A stretch of DNA of 34,475 bases from Prevotella sp. DNF00663 (GCF_001553265.1 NZ_KQ960636.1:1-34475); one strand, 5' to 3'; positions 1 to 9,175 are shown, counted from the first letter of the stretch. Notes: generated by a model from the sequence alone, not told the origin. A program made the numbers and translations.

Positions 1-14
1 TCTATAAATGAAGG

Positions 15-87
15 TTTTGCAGAGGTCTCAGTTTGGCAGTTTTGCTGAAAGGCCGCTACAGCAATGCTGATAAGCCCTTGCAGCAAG
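15..87. repeat. GCAGCA/TGCTG dispersed repeat, copy A
   Basis: A degenerate element with the ordered blocks TGCAGAGG, TGGCA, TTGCTG, CAGCA, GCTGA and CCTTGCAGCAA. Three other copies in this window (near 6887, 16915 and 24533) share the same order of blocks. TGCTG and CAGCA can pair as a small hairpin. The gene to its left lies outside the window, so I cannot tell whether this copy also sits between convergent genes. Family assignment is by eye. Confidence 0.6.
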
Positions 88-98
88 TTCATAGATAT

Positions 99-162
99 TG
101 TCAAATCTGTCAGTATGGATGTGACAGAATTGTCATAGGAACGCTTTGGCATGGTTTTGGCA
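99..162 (+). promoter_or_regulatory. Sigma-54-like groES promoter with upstream TGTCA/TGACA sites
   Basis: TTGGCATG at 146-153 followed by TGGCA at 158-162 keeps the invariant GG (-24) and GC (-12) of a sigma-54 promoter at correct spacing. This predicts a start near 172 and a 5' leader of about 65 nt. Just upstream lie TGTCA at 99-103 and 108-112 and the inverted repeat TGACA-GAAT-TGTCA at 122-135, placed like enhancer-binding-protein sites. No TAnnTTTG housekeeping -7 element is visible before groES, unlike most other units here. The sites are seen; the sigma-54 assignment is inferred. Confidence 0.45.
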
Positions 163-237
163 TAGTAGTGGGTGAATCGATAGTATGTATGACTGTCGAT
201 AGAAGATAAGTAAATCTAACAATTAAAATATTATTTT

Positions 238-510
238 ATGAACGTTAAACCATTAGCAGACAGAGTACTGGTACTTCCTGCACCAGCAGAAGAAAAAGTA
301 GGTGGAATCATTATTCCTGATACAGCAAAAGAAAAGCCACAGCGTGGCAAGGTTGTAGCTACAGGTAAAGGAACAAAGGACGAGGAGATGCTTTTGAAAG
401 AAGGTGATATCGTGCTTTACGGAAAGTATGCCGGAACCGAATTGGAGTTCGGTGCTGAGAAGTATCTTATGATGCGCCAAAGCGATGTTTTGGCTATCGT
501 AGAGGAATAA
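238..510 (+). CDS. groES: Co-chaperonin GroES
   Basis: A 90-residue Cpn10 protein that caps the GroEL cavity during ATP-driven folding in the cytoplasm. It opens with the family signature [13 protein letters not shown], has a mobile-loop region around [20 protein letters not shown] (residues 19-38) and ends with the usual [13 protein letters not shown] strand. Length is normal for the family. It lies 33 bp upstream of groEL on the same strand, the standard bicistronic order. The start follows an AT-rich leader without a clear Shine-Dalgarno, as is usual in this phylum. Expression is probably stress-responsive through the promoter at 99-162 (inferred). Identity is secure. Confidence 0.98.
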   Translation: MNVKPLADRVLVLPAPAEEKVGGIIIPDTAKEKPQRGKVVATGKGTKDEEMLLKEGDIVLYGKYAGTELEFGAEKYLMMRQSDVLAIVEE

Positions 511-537
511 TCAATCATTCTAACGCTTTAAATATAA

Positions 538-2172
<1,635 letters not shown>

Positions 2173-2203
2173 ACAGTGCTAAATACGCAAGGAAACAATA
2201 AAA

Positions 2204-2249
2204 AAGAGGGATGATTCTGCTAGGAATCGTCCCTCTTATCATTTTTTTT
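2204..2249 (+). terminator. Intrinsic terminator of groES-groEL
   Basis: The arms AAGAGGGATGATTC and GAATCGTCCCTCTT form a long stem around a six-base loop. A run of eight T follows at 2242-2249. It begins 32 bp after the groEL stop. Confidence 0.93.
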
Positions 2250-2279
2250 AAATATATGAGTGATTTTAAGCGTATCTAA

Positions 2280-2310
2280 TTTGAACATATCCAAAATATT
2301 CCTACCTTTG
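2280..2310 (+). promoter_or_regulatory. Bacteroidetes-type promoter of the small transcription unit
   Basis: TTTG at 2280-2283, a 19-bp spacer and TACCTTTG at 2303-2310 fit the -33/-7 consensus closely. It lies after the groEL terminator and so starts an independent transcript near 2316. Confidence 0.8.
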
Positions 2311-2329
2311 CAAAAAGATTTGAAATATA

Positions 2330-2374
2330 ATGTCGGAATACTTCCGAAAGAAGATATTTTTTGATTTGTTTTAG
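2330..2374 (+). CDS. Possible 14-aa Phe-rich leader peptide
   Basis: An ATG about 14 nt after the predicted transcript start opens the frame MSEYFRKKIFFDLF, ending in TAG. Four of 14 residues are Phe, two of them adjacent. It lies upstream of a terminator hairpin, which is the layout of a transcription-attenuation leader. However, no phenylalanine or aromatic gene follows: the next gene has its own -7 motif and encodes a small membrane peptide. It could also be a chance frame inside an sRNA. Confidence 0.35.
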   Translation: MSEYFRKKIFFDLF

Positions 2375-2404
2375 TAGATTAGTTTTTAAGTAGTTTGTTT
2401 TTAG

Positions 2405-2438
2405 AAATCGGATGTCGTGATGACAACCGATTTTTTTT
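2405..2438 (+). terminator. Intrinsic terminator of the small RNA unit
   Basis: The outer arms AAATCGG (2405-2411) and CCGATTT (2427-2433) and the inner arms TGTC and GACA enclose a GTGAT loop. T residues run from 2431 to 2438. Confidence 0.9.
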
Positions 2439-2478
2439 GTTTAATACGATACTATATTATAATCTCAATATAATTTTG

Positions 2479-2486
2479 TAAATTTG
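2479..2486 (+). promoter_or_regulatory. -7 element close to the 58-aa gene
   Basis: TAAATTTG matches TAnnTTTG exactly and ends only 8 bp before the ATG at 2495. The start of transcription would then be almost at the ATG, giving a leaderless or nearly leaderless mRNA. The expected -33 box near 2456-2459 is poor (TATT/TTAT), so the promoter is only moderately supported. Confidence 0.45.
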
Positions 2487-2494
2487 CAATCAAT

Positions 2495-2671
2495 ATGAGA
2501 CAAGGTGTAAATTGGAAGATGATAGCGCTCTATGTGATTGTTGCTTGGGCGCTCATATTGCTGACTGGCTCGTTCTTAATGTCGGCAGGTGTCTTTGTGT
2601 TGCTTTTTGCTTTAGAGTATATTATAGAGTATTTTATCGAGCAACGCAAGAAAAATAAAGGCACAAAATAG
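2495..2671 (+). CDS. Small membrane protein of unknown function (58 aa)
   Basis: This gene is too short for many callers. The product starts MRQGVNWKMIALYVIVAWAL, continues with a long hydrophobic stretch (about residues 9-40, one or two membrane passes), then an acidic segment (LEYIIEYFIEQ) and a very basic end (RKKNKGTK). The basic tail would stay in the cytoplasm. The composition is clearly protein-like, and the reading frame stands alone between the small RNA terminator and the next gene 61 bp downstream. I recognise no named family. It could be cotranscribed with the kinase/RapZ gene. The start is the only ATG in frame near the -7 element. Confidence 0.65.
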   Translation: MRQGVNWKMIALYVIVAWALILLTGSFLMSAGVFVLLFALEYIIEYFIEQRKKNKGTK

Positions 2672-2732
2672 GCTGTATCTTGATAAACCTTGAACTAACA
2701 GAAAATGCCGTTCGGCTATAATCAACATAGAA

Positions 2733-4280
2733 ATGCAAAAACTCATCGACCTATATAAGACTTGGAAAGGTCAAGAACCTGCTCGTATGGAGAAATTACC
2801 GGGCGCAGGGAGCAATCGACAATACTTTCGCTTATGGAGCAAAGACAATCAATCGGTAATAGGAGTCATTGGAACTAGCAGAGATGAGGATCATGCCTTT
2901 GTCTACATGGCACGGCATTTTGCAAAACAAAAATTACCAGTTCCCACAGTCTTAGCGGTGAGTAGTGATGAGTTACGCTACCTGCAAAGTGACTTAGGAA
3001 GTGTTTCTCTCTTTGATGCAATCAAAGGTGGACGGGAAGCCGATGGCCGTTATAACCAGCGAGAAAAACAGTTGTTGGTGAAAGCGGTGCGTGAATTGCC
3101 CGGTTTCCAGATTGCCGGTGCACGTGGAATGGAGTGGGAGAACTGTTATCCCCAACCCGAATTCAATGAAGATGGAGTGCTCTTTGATTTGAATTATTTC
3201 AAATATTGCTTCCTTAAAGCTACGGGATTAGATTTCCATGAGTTAAAATTAGAGGCCAACTTCCATATGTTTGCCAAAGATTTGACATCAGAAAAGGTTG
3301 AAAGTTTCTTATATCGAGATTTCCAAGCACGCAATATCATGTTGGATGATAAGGGAAATCCGCATTTCATAGATTTCCAAGGAGGCCGTAAGGGACCTTA
3401 TTATTATGATTTAGCATCGTTCTTGTGGCAGGCAGCAGCTAAGTATTCGTTTAAGTTACGCAGGGAGTTGGTATCCGAATATTATGCATCTTTAAAGACG
3501 TATATAGAGGTTCCATCGGTTCGTCATTTCGTAGACAGACTTAGTTTGTTTGTTCTTTTCCGCACACTTCAGGTTCTTGGAGCGTATGGGTTCCGTGGGT
3601 ATTTTGAGCGTAAAAAACATTTTATCGATTCTATTCCGGCCGCAATGCAGAATCTGAGAGAATTGTTGAAGTTGAATCCAAGCATATTTCCATATCCGTA
3701 TATGATGGAAATGCTGAAACGTTTGACCGAGTTACCGCAGTTTGCAGAGACTGAAAAGCCTGTCGTAACGCGTGCTGATGGATATAAAATAACAGAGCAT
3801 CCAATCTATGAAGCTCATCCTCAAGATGGTCCGGCAACTTTCTCGAAGTATGATGGGAAAGGTCCGTTGGTAGTACGGATATGGAGTTTCTCCTATAGAA
3901 AGGGTATACCGGAAGACCCGACAGGCAATGGGGGAGGTTATGTATTCGACTGTCGAAGTACACATAATCCCGGACGCTATGAGCCTTATAAGCAATTGAC
4001 AGGTTTAGATGAACCGGTTATCCGTTTTTTAGAGGACGATGGGGAGATTCTTACATTCTTGGATAGCGTTTATAAACTAGCCGATAACCATGTCAGACGA
4101 TATATACAGCGTGGTTTTACTAGCTTGATGTTCTCTTTTGGATGTACGGGTGGCCAGCATAGAAGCGTTTACAGTGCTCAGCATTTGGCTGAACATTTAC
4201 ATCGAAAGTTTGGAATAGAAGTTCGTATTTGCCATCGTGAGCAGAATATAGAGCAAATACTTCCGGCGGAAAGAAAATGA
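2733..4280 (+). CDS. AmgK-like amino-sugar kinase fused to a RapZ C-terminal domain
   Basis: A 515-residue two-domain protein. Residues 1 to about 335 are an aminoglycoside-phosphotransferase-fold kinase. GAGSNRQYFRL (25-35) forms the nucleotide loop, YRDFQARN (194-201) is the catalytic loop with D196 as base, and IDFQ (213-216) carries the metal-binding Asp. The HRD His is Tyr here. This resembles AmgK, the anomeric MurNAc/GlcNAc kinase. Residues about 372-505 match the C-terminal domain of RapZ, including a FDCRSTHNPGR segment (405-413) and the hallmark GCTGGQHRSV (469-478). In Escherichia coli that domain binds RNA and glucosamine-6-phosphate. The RapZ nucleotide-binding N-domain is absent. 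The next gene is MurU-like, which supports amino-sugar salvage. The substrate and any sensing role are inferred. Confidence 0.85.
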   Translation: MQKLIDLYKTWKGQEPARMEKLPGAGSNRQYFRLWSKDNQSVIGVIGTSRDEDHAFVYMARHFAKQKLPVPTVLAVSSDELRYLQSDLGSVSLFDAIKGGREADGRYNQREKQLLVKAVRELPGFQIAGARGMEWENCYPQPEFNEDGVLFDLNYFKYCFLKATGLDFHELKLEANFHMFAKDLTSEKVESFLYRDFQARNIMLDDKGNPHFIDFQGGRKGPYYYDLASFLWQAAAKYSFKLRRELVSEYYASLKTYIEVPSVRHFVDRLSLFVLFRTLQVLGAYGFRGYFERKKHFIDSIPAAMQNLRELLKLNPSIFPYPYMMEMLKRLTELPQFAETEKPVVTRADGYKITEHPIYEAHPQDGPATFSKYDGKGPLVVRIWSFSYRKGIPEDPTGNGGGYVFDCRSTHNPGRYEPYKQLTGLDEPVIRFLEDDGEILTFLDSVYKLADNHVRRYIQRGFTSLMFSFGCTGGQHRSVYSAQHLAEHLHRKFGIEVRICHREQNIEQILPAERK

Positions 4281-4312
4281 TATTCCGCTATCGTGGAATG
4301 TAGATGTGAAAC

Positions 4313-4343
4313 TTGTGCATTCCAAATAAAAAGACTAATTTTG
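4313..4343 (+). promoter_or_regulatory. Promoter for the MurU-like gene and guaA
   Basis: TTG at 4313-4315, a 20-bp spacer and TAATTTTG at 4336-4343 give a close match to the phylum consensus. It sits in the 87-bp gap after the kinase/RapZ gene, so the MurU-like gene and guaA can be transcribed independently of it. Confidence 0.75.
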
Positions 4344-4367
4344 CAGATATAAAACGACATAAGGACG

Positions 4368-5105
4368 ATGATGCAAGCTATGATTTTTGCTGCAGGCTTA
4401 GGAACTCGCCTGAAACCGCTTACCGATAGCACTCCAAAGGCATTGGTAAGGGTAGGAGGGGAACCGTTGCTCAAGCATGTTGTCCTTAAATTAAAGGCTG
4501 CTGGATTTACTCGAATCGTTGTAAACGTTCATCATTTTGCCGACCAAATCATAGATTATTTGGCTGCAAACAACAACTTCGGATTGGATATTCTAATCAG
4601 TGATGAGCGTAGTGGATTACTGGAAACAGGCGGTGGTATCAAGAAAGCTAGACCCTTTTTTGATTTATCAGCTCCCATCTTAATACACAATGTAGACATT
4701 CTGAGCAATATAGACCTGCAAAAGTTCTATGAAGAAGGGTTGCATTCAGATGCGACACTGCTTGTAAGTGCCCGTAAGACGAAACGCTATTTTCTTTTTT
4801 CACAGGATGATACGCGTTTGTTAAAGGGTTGGACGAATATCGAAACACGTGAAGTGAAGAGTCCATATCAAGATTTGGAAATCGCAAATTATGATATGTA
4901 TGCTTTCAGTGGTATTCATGTATTCTCGCCATCTTTATTTCCTTGCATGGACGATATGCCCGATAAGTTTGGTATTGTTGATTTCTATTTGAGTCATTGT
5001 AAGGACTATCGTATCCGCGGATATGTAAAAGATAATCTTAAACTCATGGATGTAGGGAAATTAGATACTCTGCATGATGCAGAAAAGTTTTTGAAAGAAA
5101 TTTAA
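4368..5105 (+). CDS. MurU-like sugar-1-phosphate nucleotidyltransferase
   Basis: A 245-residue NTP-transferase (Rossmann-like, GlmU/RmlA fold). The N-terminal signature [19 protein letters not shown] (residues 8-26) binds the nucleotide, and a [16 protein letters not shown] segment (about 79-94) is typical of MurNAc-1-phosphate uridylyltransferases. HNVDIL near 107 holds the metal-binding Asp. Length agrees with MurU, which lacks the GlmU acetyltransferase half. With the AmgK-like kinase upstream it would complete the AmgK-MurU route from free MurNAc to UDP-MurNAc. Another sugar (for example mannose) cannot be excluded from sequence alone. Two tandem ATGs (4368, 4371) compete as start; either fits. 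It lies 13 bp before guaA, so the two are probably cotranscribed. Confidence 0.8.
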   Translation: MMQAMIFAAGLGTRLKPLTDSTPKALVRVGGEPLLKHVVLKLKAAGFTRIVVNVHHFADQIIDYLAANNNFGLDILISDERSGLLETGGGIKKARPFFDLSAPILIHNVDILSNIDLQKFYEEGLHSDATLLVSARKTKRYFLFSQDDTRLLKGWTNIETREVKSPYQDLEIANYDMYAFSGIHVFSPSLFPCMDDMPDKFGIVDFYLSHCKDYRIRGYVKDNLKLMDVGKLDTLHDAEKFLKEI

Positions 5106-5118
5106 TCAAATATATATT

Positions 5119-6663
5119 ATGCAACAGAAGATAATCATATTAGACTTCGGTTCACAGACGACTCAATTGATTGGACGTCGTGTTCGTGAACTCGATACCT
5201 TCTGCGAAATCTTGCCTTATAATAAGTTTCCGAAAGACGACCCTTCGGTTATAGGGGTCATTCTGAGCGGTTCGCCTTATTCGGTACATGATAAGGAGGC
5301 GTTCAAGTGTAATTTGGATGACTTCGTAGGTAAGTATCCTGTTTTGGGAATTTGCTACGGTGCGCAGTTCATTTCTTATTCCGGAGGCGGAAAAGTAGAG
5401 CAGGCGGGTACTCGTGAGTACGGTCGTGCCAATCTAGAAACCATCAATCTAGAGTCTAAATTGTTCCATGGATTTGATAAAGGTTCGCAAGTGTGGATGT
5501 CGCATGGTGATACTATTACTGCCATACCTGAAGGATTTGATATTATTGGTTCTACTGGTGATGTGAAGTTTGCTGCATTCTCAAATGAGCAAAAGCGCAT
5601 TTGGGCTGTTCAGTTCCATCCCGAAGTATACCATTCTTTGCAAGGTAAGACGCTGCTGAAGAATTTTGTAGTTGATATTTGTGGCAGTAAACAGGAGTGG
5701 AGTGCGGCTTCTTTCGTGGAAAGTACGGTAGAAGAGTTGAAGAAGCAACTCGGTAACGACCGCGTTATTCTTGGCTTGTCGGGTGGTGTAGATTCTTCTG
5801 TATGTGCTACTTTGCTGAATAGGGCGATAGGAAAGAATCTGACCTGTATCTTTGTTGACCACGGAATGCTTCGCAAGAATGAGTTCGATAAGGTGATGGA
5901 AGCTTATTCCGGACTTGGTTTGAACGTGATTGGCGTGGATGCAAGTGAGAAATTCTTCAAAGATTTGGAGGGTGTTACCGATCCGGAGCAGAAGCGCAAG
6001 ATTATTGGTCGTGATTTCGTTGAGGTGTTTAATGCCGAAGCCAAGAAGATTACTGACGCCAAATGGCTTGCTCAAGGCACGATCTATCCCGACCGGATTG
6101 AAAGTTTGAGCATTACAGGTATGACCATTAAGAGCCATCATAATGTGGGTGGATTGCCCAAAGAGATGAAACTTCAGCTTTGCGAACCGTTGCAATGGCT
6201 ATTCAAAGATGAGGTTCGTCGTGTAGGTTATGAACTGGGTATGCCCGAAAGATTAATTAAGCGCCACCCATTCCCGGGACCGGGTTTGGCCGTACGTATA
6301 TTGGGTGACATTACCAGAGAGAAAGTTCGTATCCTTCAAGATGCCGACGATATATACATCGAAAAGATGCACGATTATGTTTGTGAAGATGGTGAACGCC
6401 TCTACGATAAGGTTTGGCAGGCTGGAACAGTATTGCTTTCGACGATTCGTAGTGTCGGAGTGATGGGCGACGAACGCACCTATGAGCATCCTGTTGCATT
6501 GCGTGCGGTGACCAGTATGGATGCTATGACGGCCGATTGGGCACATTTGCCTTATGACTTTATGGCCGATGTGTCGAATGAAATCATTCGTAAAGTGAAA
6601 GGCGTCAACCGTGTTTGCTACGACATCTCTTCAAAACCACCTTCGACAATCGAGTGGGAATAA
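5119..6663 (+). CDS. guaA: GMP synthase (glutamine-hydrolysing)
   Basis: A 514-residue enzyme that converts XMP, ATP and glutamine to GMP in the last step of guanine nucleotide synthesis. The N-terminal class I glutaminase domain shows GICYGAQ with catalytic Cys79 and QFHPEV with the catalytic His/Glu. The ATP-pyrophosphatase domain begins at [11 protein letters not shown] (about residue 219), and the C-terminal dimerisation domain ends in the typical PPSTIEWE. It is complete and of normal length. It follows the MurU-like gene closely and is followed after 13 bp by a 51-aa gene. The YccF frame on the opposite strand overlaps its last 46 bp. Confidence 0.98.
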   Translation: MQQKIIILDFGSQTTQLIGRRVRELDTFCEILPYNKFPKDDPSVIGVILSGSPYSVHDKEAFKCNLDDFVGKYPVLGICYGAQFISYSGGGKVEQAGTREYGRANLETINLESKLFHGFDKGSQVWMSHGDTITAIPEGFDIIGSTGDVKFAAFSNEQKRIWAVQFHPEVYHSLQGKTLLKNFVVDICGSKQEWSAASFVESTVEELKKQLGNDRVILGLSGGVDSSVCATLLNRAIGKNLTCIFVDHGMLRKNEFDKVMEAYSGLGLNVIGVDASEKFFKDLEGVTDPEQKRKIIGRDFVEVFNAEAKKITDAKWLAQGTIYPDRIESLSITGMTIKSHHNVGGLPKEMKLQLCEPLQWLFKDEVRRVGYELGMPERLIKRHPFPGPGLAVRILGDITREKVRILQDADDIYIEKMHDYVCEDGERLYDKVWQAGTVLLSTIRSVGVMGDERTYEHPVALRAVTSMDAMTADWAHLPYDFMADVSNEIIRKVKGVNRVCYDISSKPPSTIEWE

Positions 6664-7370
6664 CACTTAGTGAGCAATGACGAATGTGAGAACGCGTTTT
6701 GGTCATATCGAAGATGAGTACAAACGCGAGGAATTGTTAAGGAAGATTGTCCACTCAGTAGAACAATTGAAACAAGGAGAATTGGAAGCATTATACTATG
6801 ATATGCTGACGAAAGACTATATAAGGGAGTAAGCTCAGCGCTTATTCCCTTTTTTATGATGATACAAAGTTCTCTTTTATGAATTCTTGCAGCGGTTTGG
6901 CAAAATTGCTGTTCAGCCTTAACAGCAAAACTGAATAGGCTTGGCAGCATTGTTGTTAAGCCGTTGCAATGAATTGAATGAGGTGTTATTAGCTCTATCT
7001 CTGAAACAATATCTTTACCGAAAGGAGTTAAAGCAAGTCGTGCCAGTTTGAAATGTTGTTTGCCAAAAGGTATTCCGAGGATAGTAATGTAGAGTAGACC
7101 GCCGAATAACAGATGGGTAAGACAAATCCAAATGCCACCAATGAATATCCAAATAATATTCATGATAAGGTCTAAACAGCCGCCTATGCTAGAGTTTTCT
7201 ACTACCTGTGAGCCGAAAGGCCATAAGCATAGAATTCCTATTTTAATAGTCTTGATGCCGAAAGGAATTCCTACTATTGTAATCATCAAGGCTAGGCTGG
7301 AAAGAAAATATCCGATGGCTGTTTCCAAGCCACCGAATATTAACCAAATGATATTTCCTAATATTTTCAT
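6618..7370 (-). CDS. yccF: YccF-family membrane protein with an aberrant 3' extension
   Basis: Residues 1 to about 123 are a full YccF (DUF307) protein: two copies of a hydrophobic segment followed by GIPFG (near 34-38 and 99-103) and paired LWPFG / LTPFGK motifs (49-53, 114-119). It is probably an inner-membrane protein of unknown role. Family members normally stop shortly after the second PFGK. Here the frame stays open for about 125 more residues, through repeat copy B, the terminator at 6823-6855, the antisense of the 51-aa gene and the end of guaA. The extension shows no family resemblance. It follows mscL by 16 bp on the same strand, so they likely form an operon. The functional part is about 7002-7370. 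Confidence 0.75.
   Translation of the reverse strand: MKILGNIIWLIFGGLETAIGYFLSSLALMITIVGIPFGIKTIKIGILCLWPFGSQVVENSSIGGCLDLIMNIIWIFIGGIWICLTHLLFGGLLYITILGIPFGKQHFKLARLALTPFGKDIVSEIELITPHSIHCNGLTTMLPSLFSFAVKAEQQFCQTAARIHKRELCIIIKKGISAELTPLYSLSSAYHSIMLPILLVSIVLLSGQSSLTIPRVCTHLRYDQNAFSHSSLLTKCYSHSIVEGGFEEMS
6677..6832 (+). CDS. Small conserved-looking ORF (51 aa) after guaA
   Basis: It begins [20 protein letters not shown] and ends LTKDYIRE. It is a charged, helix-prone protein with no membrane segment or signal peptide. The frame starts 13 bp after the guaA stop and its own stop lies inside the terminator stem of the unit, so it is neatly enclosed in the guaA transcript. Its composition is protein-like and unlike the surrounding intergenic DNA. 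I recognise no family and propose no function. Confidence 0.6.
   Translation: MTNVRTRFGHIEDEYKREELLRKIVHSVEQLKQGELEALYYDMLTKDYIRE
6823..6855 (+). terminator. Terminator of the guaA unit
   Basis: The arms AAGGGAGTAAG (6823-6833) and CTTATTCCCTT (6841-6851) pair around a 7-base loop, with T continuing to 6855. The stop codon of the 51-aa gene (6830-6832) is part of the stem. The stem is symmetric, but the T run suits plus-strand termination much better than minus. Confidence 0.88.
6887..6970. repeat. GCAGCA/TGCTG dispersed repeat, copy B
   Basis: The blocks TTGCAGCGG, TTTGGCA, ATTGCTG, AACAGCA, CTGA, CTTGGCAGCA and TTGTTG follow the same order as copies A, C and D. It lies between the convergent guaA unit and YccF gene and forms part of the abnormal coding extension of YccF. 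Confidence 0.65.
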
Positions 7371-7386
7371 TCTCTAAACAGAAGTA

Positions 7387-7812
7387 TTATTTGTTCTTCA
7401 ACAAATCACGAATTTCACCAAGGAGTTTTTCCTCGTTACTAGGTTCTGCCGGCACTTCAGGGGCAGCGGGTGCTTCTTCCTCTTTCTTTGTGTTAAGTTT
7501 GTTAATTCCCTTAACTATCAAGAATACACAGAATGCAATGATGATGAAATTGAATAATGTCTGTAGAAAATTACCATAGTTGATAGTTGCAGGGGCAAGT
7601 TTTTCTACGCCCATATCAATTGATGGTAGTGTGATTTTAAGGTCGGTGAAGTTTACACCACCAATGAGCCAACCAATAGGGGGCATGATAATATCGTCTA
7701 CAATGGAGCTAACAATTTTTCCAAAAGCACCACCAATGATTACACCGACAGCCATATCGACTGCATTTCCTTTTACTGCGAACTCTTTAAATTCGGTTAA
7801 AAGCTTTCCCAT
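7387..7812 (-). CDS. mscL: Large-conductance mechanosensitive channel
   Basis: A 141-residue pentameric inner-membrane channel that opens under membrane tension to release solutes after osmotic downshock. The start [34 protein letters not shown] is the conserved amphipathic helix plus pore-lining TM1 (about residues 14-45). TM2 (about 75-100, [17 protein letters not shown]) and the C-terminal bundle helix after an Ala/Pro/Glu-rich linker follow. An upstream in-frame ATG at 7863 would add 17 residues not found in the family, so 7812 is chosen. It is the first gene of a unit with YccF. Confidence 0.96.
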   Translation of the reverse strand: MGKLLTEFKEFAVKGNAVDMAVGVIIGGAFGKIVSSIVDDIIMPPIGWLIGGVNFTDLKITLPSIDMGVEKLAPATINYGNFLQTLFNFIIIAFCVFLIVKGINKLNTKKEEEAPAAPEVPAEPSNEEKLLGEIRDLLKNK

Positions 7813-7943
7813 AATAATTTGTTTATGATGATAAAATGTTATTTTGCCACCTTGAGTTTGCACTCTGGAAGTCTAATTCTTTCTTGCAAGCCTTGGCCGT
7901 TGTGGCGAGTTGATTTTTAATATTTTAATACTCTAATTATCTG

Positions 7944-7971
7944 CAAATATAGAAATAAATTTGTATATTTG
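7944..7971. promoter_or_regulatory. Back-to-back promoters for mscL (minus) and gap (plus)
   Basis: TATATTTG at 7964-7971 points to gap. The same octamer on the minus strand (7951 to 7944) points to mscL. Each -7 box lies about where the other promoter's -33 box should be, and neither -33 box is a good TTTG. The two promoters would therefore compete for polymerase. The motifs are seen; the competition is inferred. Confidence 0.6.
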
Positions 7972-7977
7972 CACTCG

Positions 7978-8107
7978 GAAAGAAGAAAAAATGTCTCAAT
8001 GGCGTTATCTTTTGATATGAGAATGATTAAAGGGGTTTCGTCAGGATAGACAGAGATACTTTTTAAAATATGATATTTAACCCTTTAATTAATAAATTTA
8101 AAGTAAA
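7978..8107 (+). promoter_or_regulatory. Long structured 5' leader of gap
   Basis: The leader is about 130 nt. ATTAAAGGG at 8026-8034 can pair perfectly with CCCTTTAAT at 8081-8089, close to the gap start, enclosing a loop of about 46 nt. Two short frames lie inside: MSQWRYLLI (7991-8020) and MIKGVSSG (8024-8050). No known riboswitch was recognised. Confidence 0.4.
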
Positions 8108-9175
8108 ATGATTAAAATTGCAATTAACGGTTTCGGCCGTATCGGTCGTTTGGCATTCCGTCAGATGTTTGAAGCAGATGGTTATGAAGTTGTTGCTATC
8201 AACGACCTTACAAGCCCCAAGATGCTTGCTCACCTTCTTAAGTATGATACAGCACAGGGTGGCTTCGCTGGAAAGTTCGGTGAAGGCAAGCACACTGTAG
8301 ACTTTAAGGATTCTGTTCTTGCTGAGGATGGTAAGACTGTTGTAACTCCGGGCTCTATCACTGTAGACGGTAAGGAAATTACTATCTATGCAAAACCAAA
8401 CGCTGCTGAACTTCCTTGGGGCGAGCTTGGCGTAGACGTAGTTCTCGAATGCACCGGTTTCTATACATCAAAGGCTAAGGCTTCTGCTCATATTCAGGCA
8501 GGTGCTAAGAAGGTTGTTATCTCTGCACCAGCAGGAAACGATCTTCCTACAATCGTTTACAATGTAAACCACGAGACTCTGACAGCTAACGATACTGTTA
8601 TCTCTGCAGCTTCTTGTACAACAAACTGCTTGGCTCCTATGGCTGCAGCTCTTCACAAGTATGCTCCAATCCAGAGCGGTATCATGTCAACAATCCACGC
8701 TTACACTGGTGACCAGATGATTCTTGACGGTCCTCAGCGCAAGGGTGACCTCCGTCGTTCACGTGCAGGTGCTTGCAATATCGTTCCTAACTCAACAGGT
8801 GCAGCTAAGGCTATCGGTCTTGTAATTCCTGAGTTGAACGGTAAGTTGATTGGTTCTGCACAGCGTATCCCAACTCCTACAGGTTCTACAACTATCCTTA
8901 TCGCAGTTGTTAAGGGTAAGGATGTAACCAAGGAAGGTATCAATGCAGCTATGAAGGCAGCTGTTACAGAGAGCTTCGGTTACACAGAGGATGAGATCGT
9001 TTCTTCTGATATCATCGGTATGCGTTTTGGTTCTCTCTTCGATGCTACTCAGACAATGGTTAGCAAGATTGACGATGACACATATCAGGTTCAGGTAGTT
9101 TCTTGGTATGACAATGAGAACTCTTATACTTCTCAGATGGTTCGTACTATCAAGTGCCTCGCAGAGTTGAAGTAA
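8108..9175 (+). CDS. gap: Glyceraldehyde-3-phosphate dehydrogenase
   Basis: A 355-residue glycolytic enzyme oxidising glyceraldehyde-3-phosphate to 1,3-bisphosphoglycerate with NAD and phosphate. NAD domain: INGFGRIGR (6-14) and IND with Asp33, which favours NAD. Catalytic domain: SCTTNC with nucleophile Cys170, proton acceptor His197 in STIHAYT, the sugar-phosphate loop LRRSRAG, and WYDNE near the end. It is about 20 residues longer than the usual 335, owing to an insertion around residues 65-90 ([12 protein letters not shown]...). Codon use is strongly biased as in highly expressed genes. It is monocistronic, with its own promoter and a clear terminator. Confidence 0.97.
   Translation: MIKIAINGFGRIGRLAFRQMFEADGYEVVAINDLTSPKMLAHLLKYDTAQGGFAGKFGEGKHTVDFKDSVLAEDGKTVVTPGSITVDGKEITIYAKPNAAELPWGELGVDVVLECTGFYTSKAKASAHIQAGAKKVVISAPAGNDLPTIVYNVNHETLTANDTVISAASCTTNCLAPMAAALHKYAPIQSGIMSTIHAYTGDQMILDGPQRKGDLRRSRAGACNIVPNSTGAAKAIGLVIPELNGKLIGSAQRIPTPTGSTTILIAVVKGKDVTKEGINAAMKAAVTESFGYTEDEIVSSDIIGMRFGSLFDATQTMVSKIDDDTYQVQVVSWYDNENSYTSQMVRTIKCLAELK

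Larger units (their letters stand above)
2316..2438 (+). ncRNA. Candidate small RNA or attenuated leader, about 120 nt
   Basis: The unit is bounded by a strong promoter (2280-2310) and a strong intrinsic terminator (2405-2438), with no gene of normal size inside. It contains a 5' hairpin with perfect arms TCGGAA and TTCCGA (2333-2347), a U-rich middle and the terminator hairpin. A 15-codon reading frame at 2330-2374 overlaps the first hairpin, so the RNA may be a small mRNA or leader rather than a pure sRNA. I do not recognise a named RNA family. Downstream genes have at most a weak link to it. Confidence 0.6.

Noticed and set aside
4282..4298. ATTCC/GGAAT hairpin after the kinase/RapZ gene as a terminator
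   Set aside because: Only five base pairs and no T run.
7813..7863. 17-residue N-terminal extension of mscL
   Set aside because: MscL begins with the amphipathic helix at MGKLLTEF; the extension has no family support.
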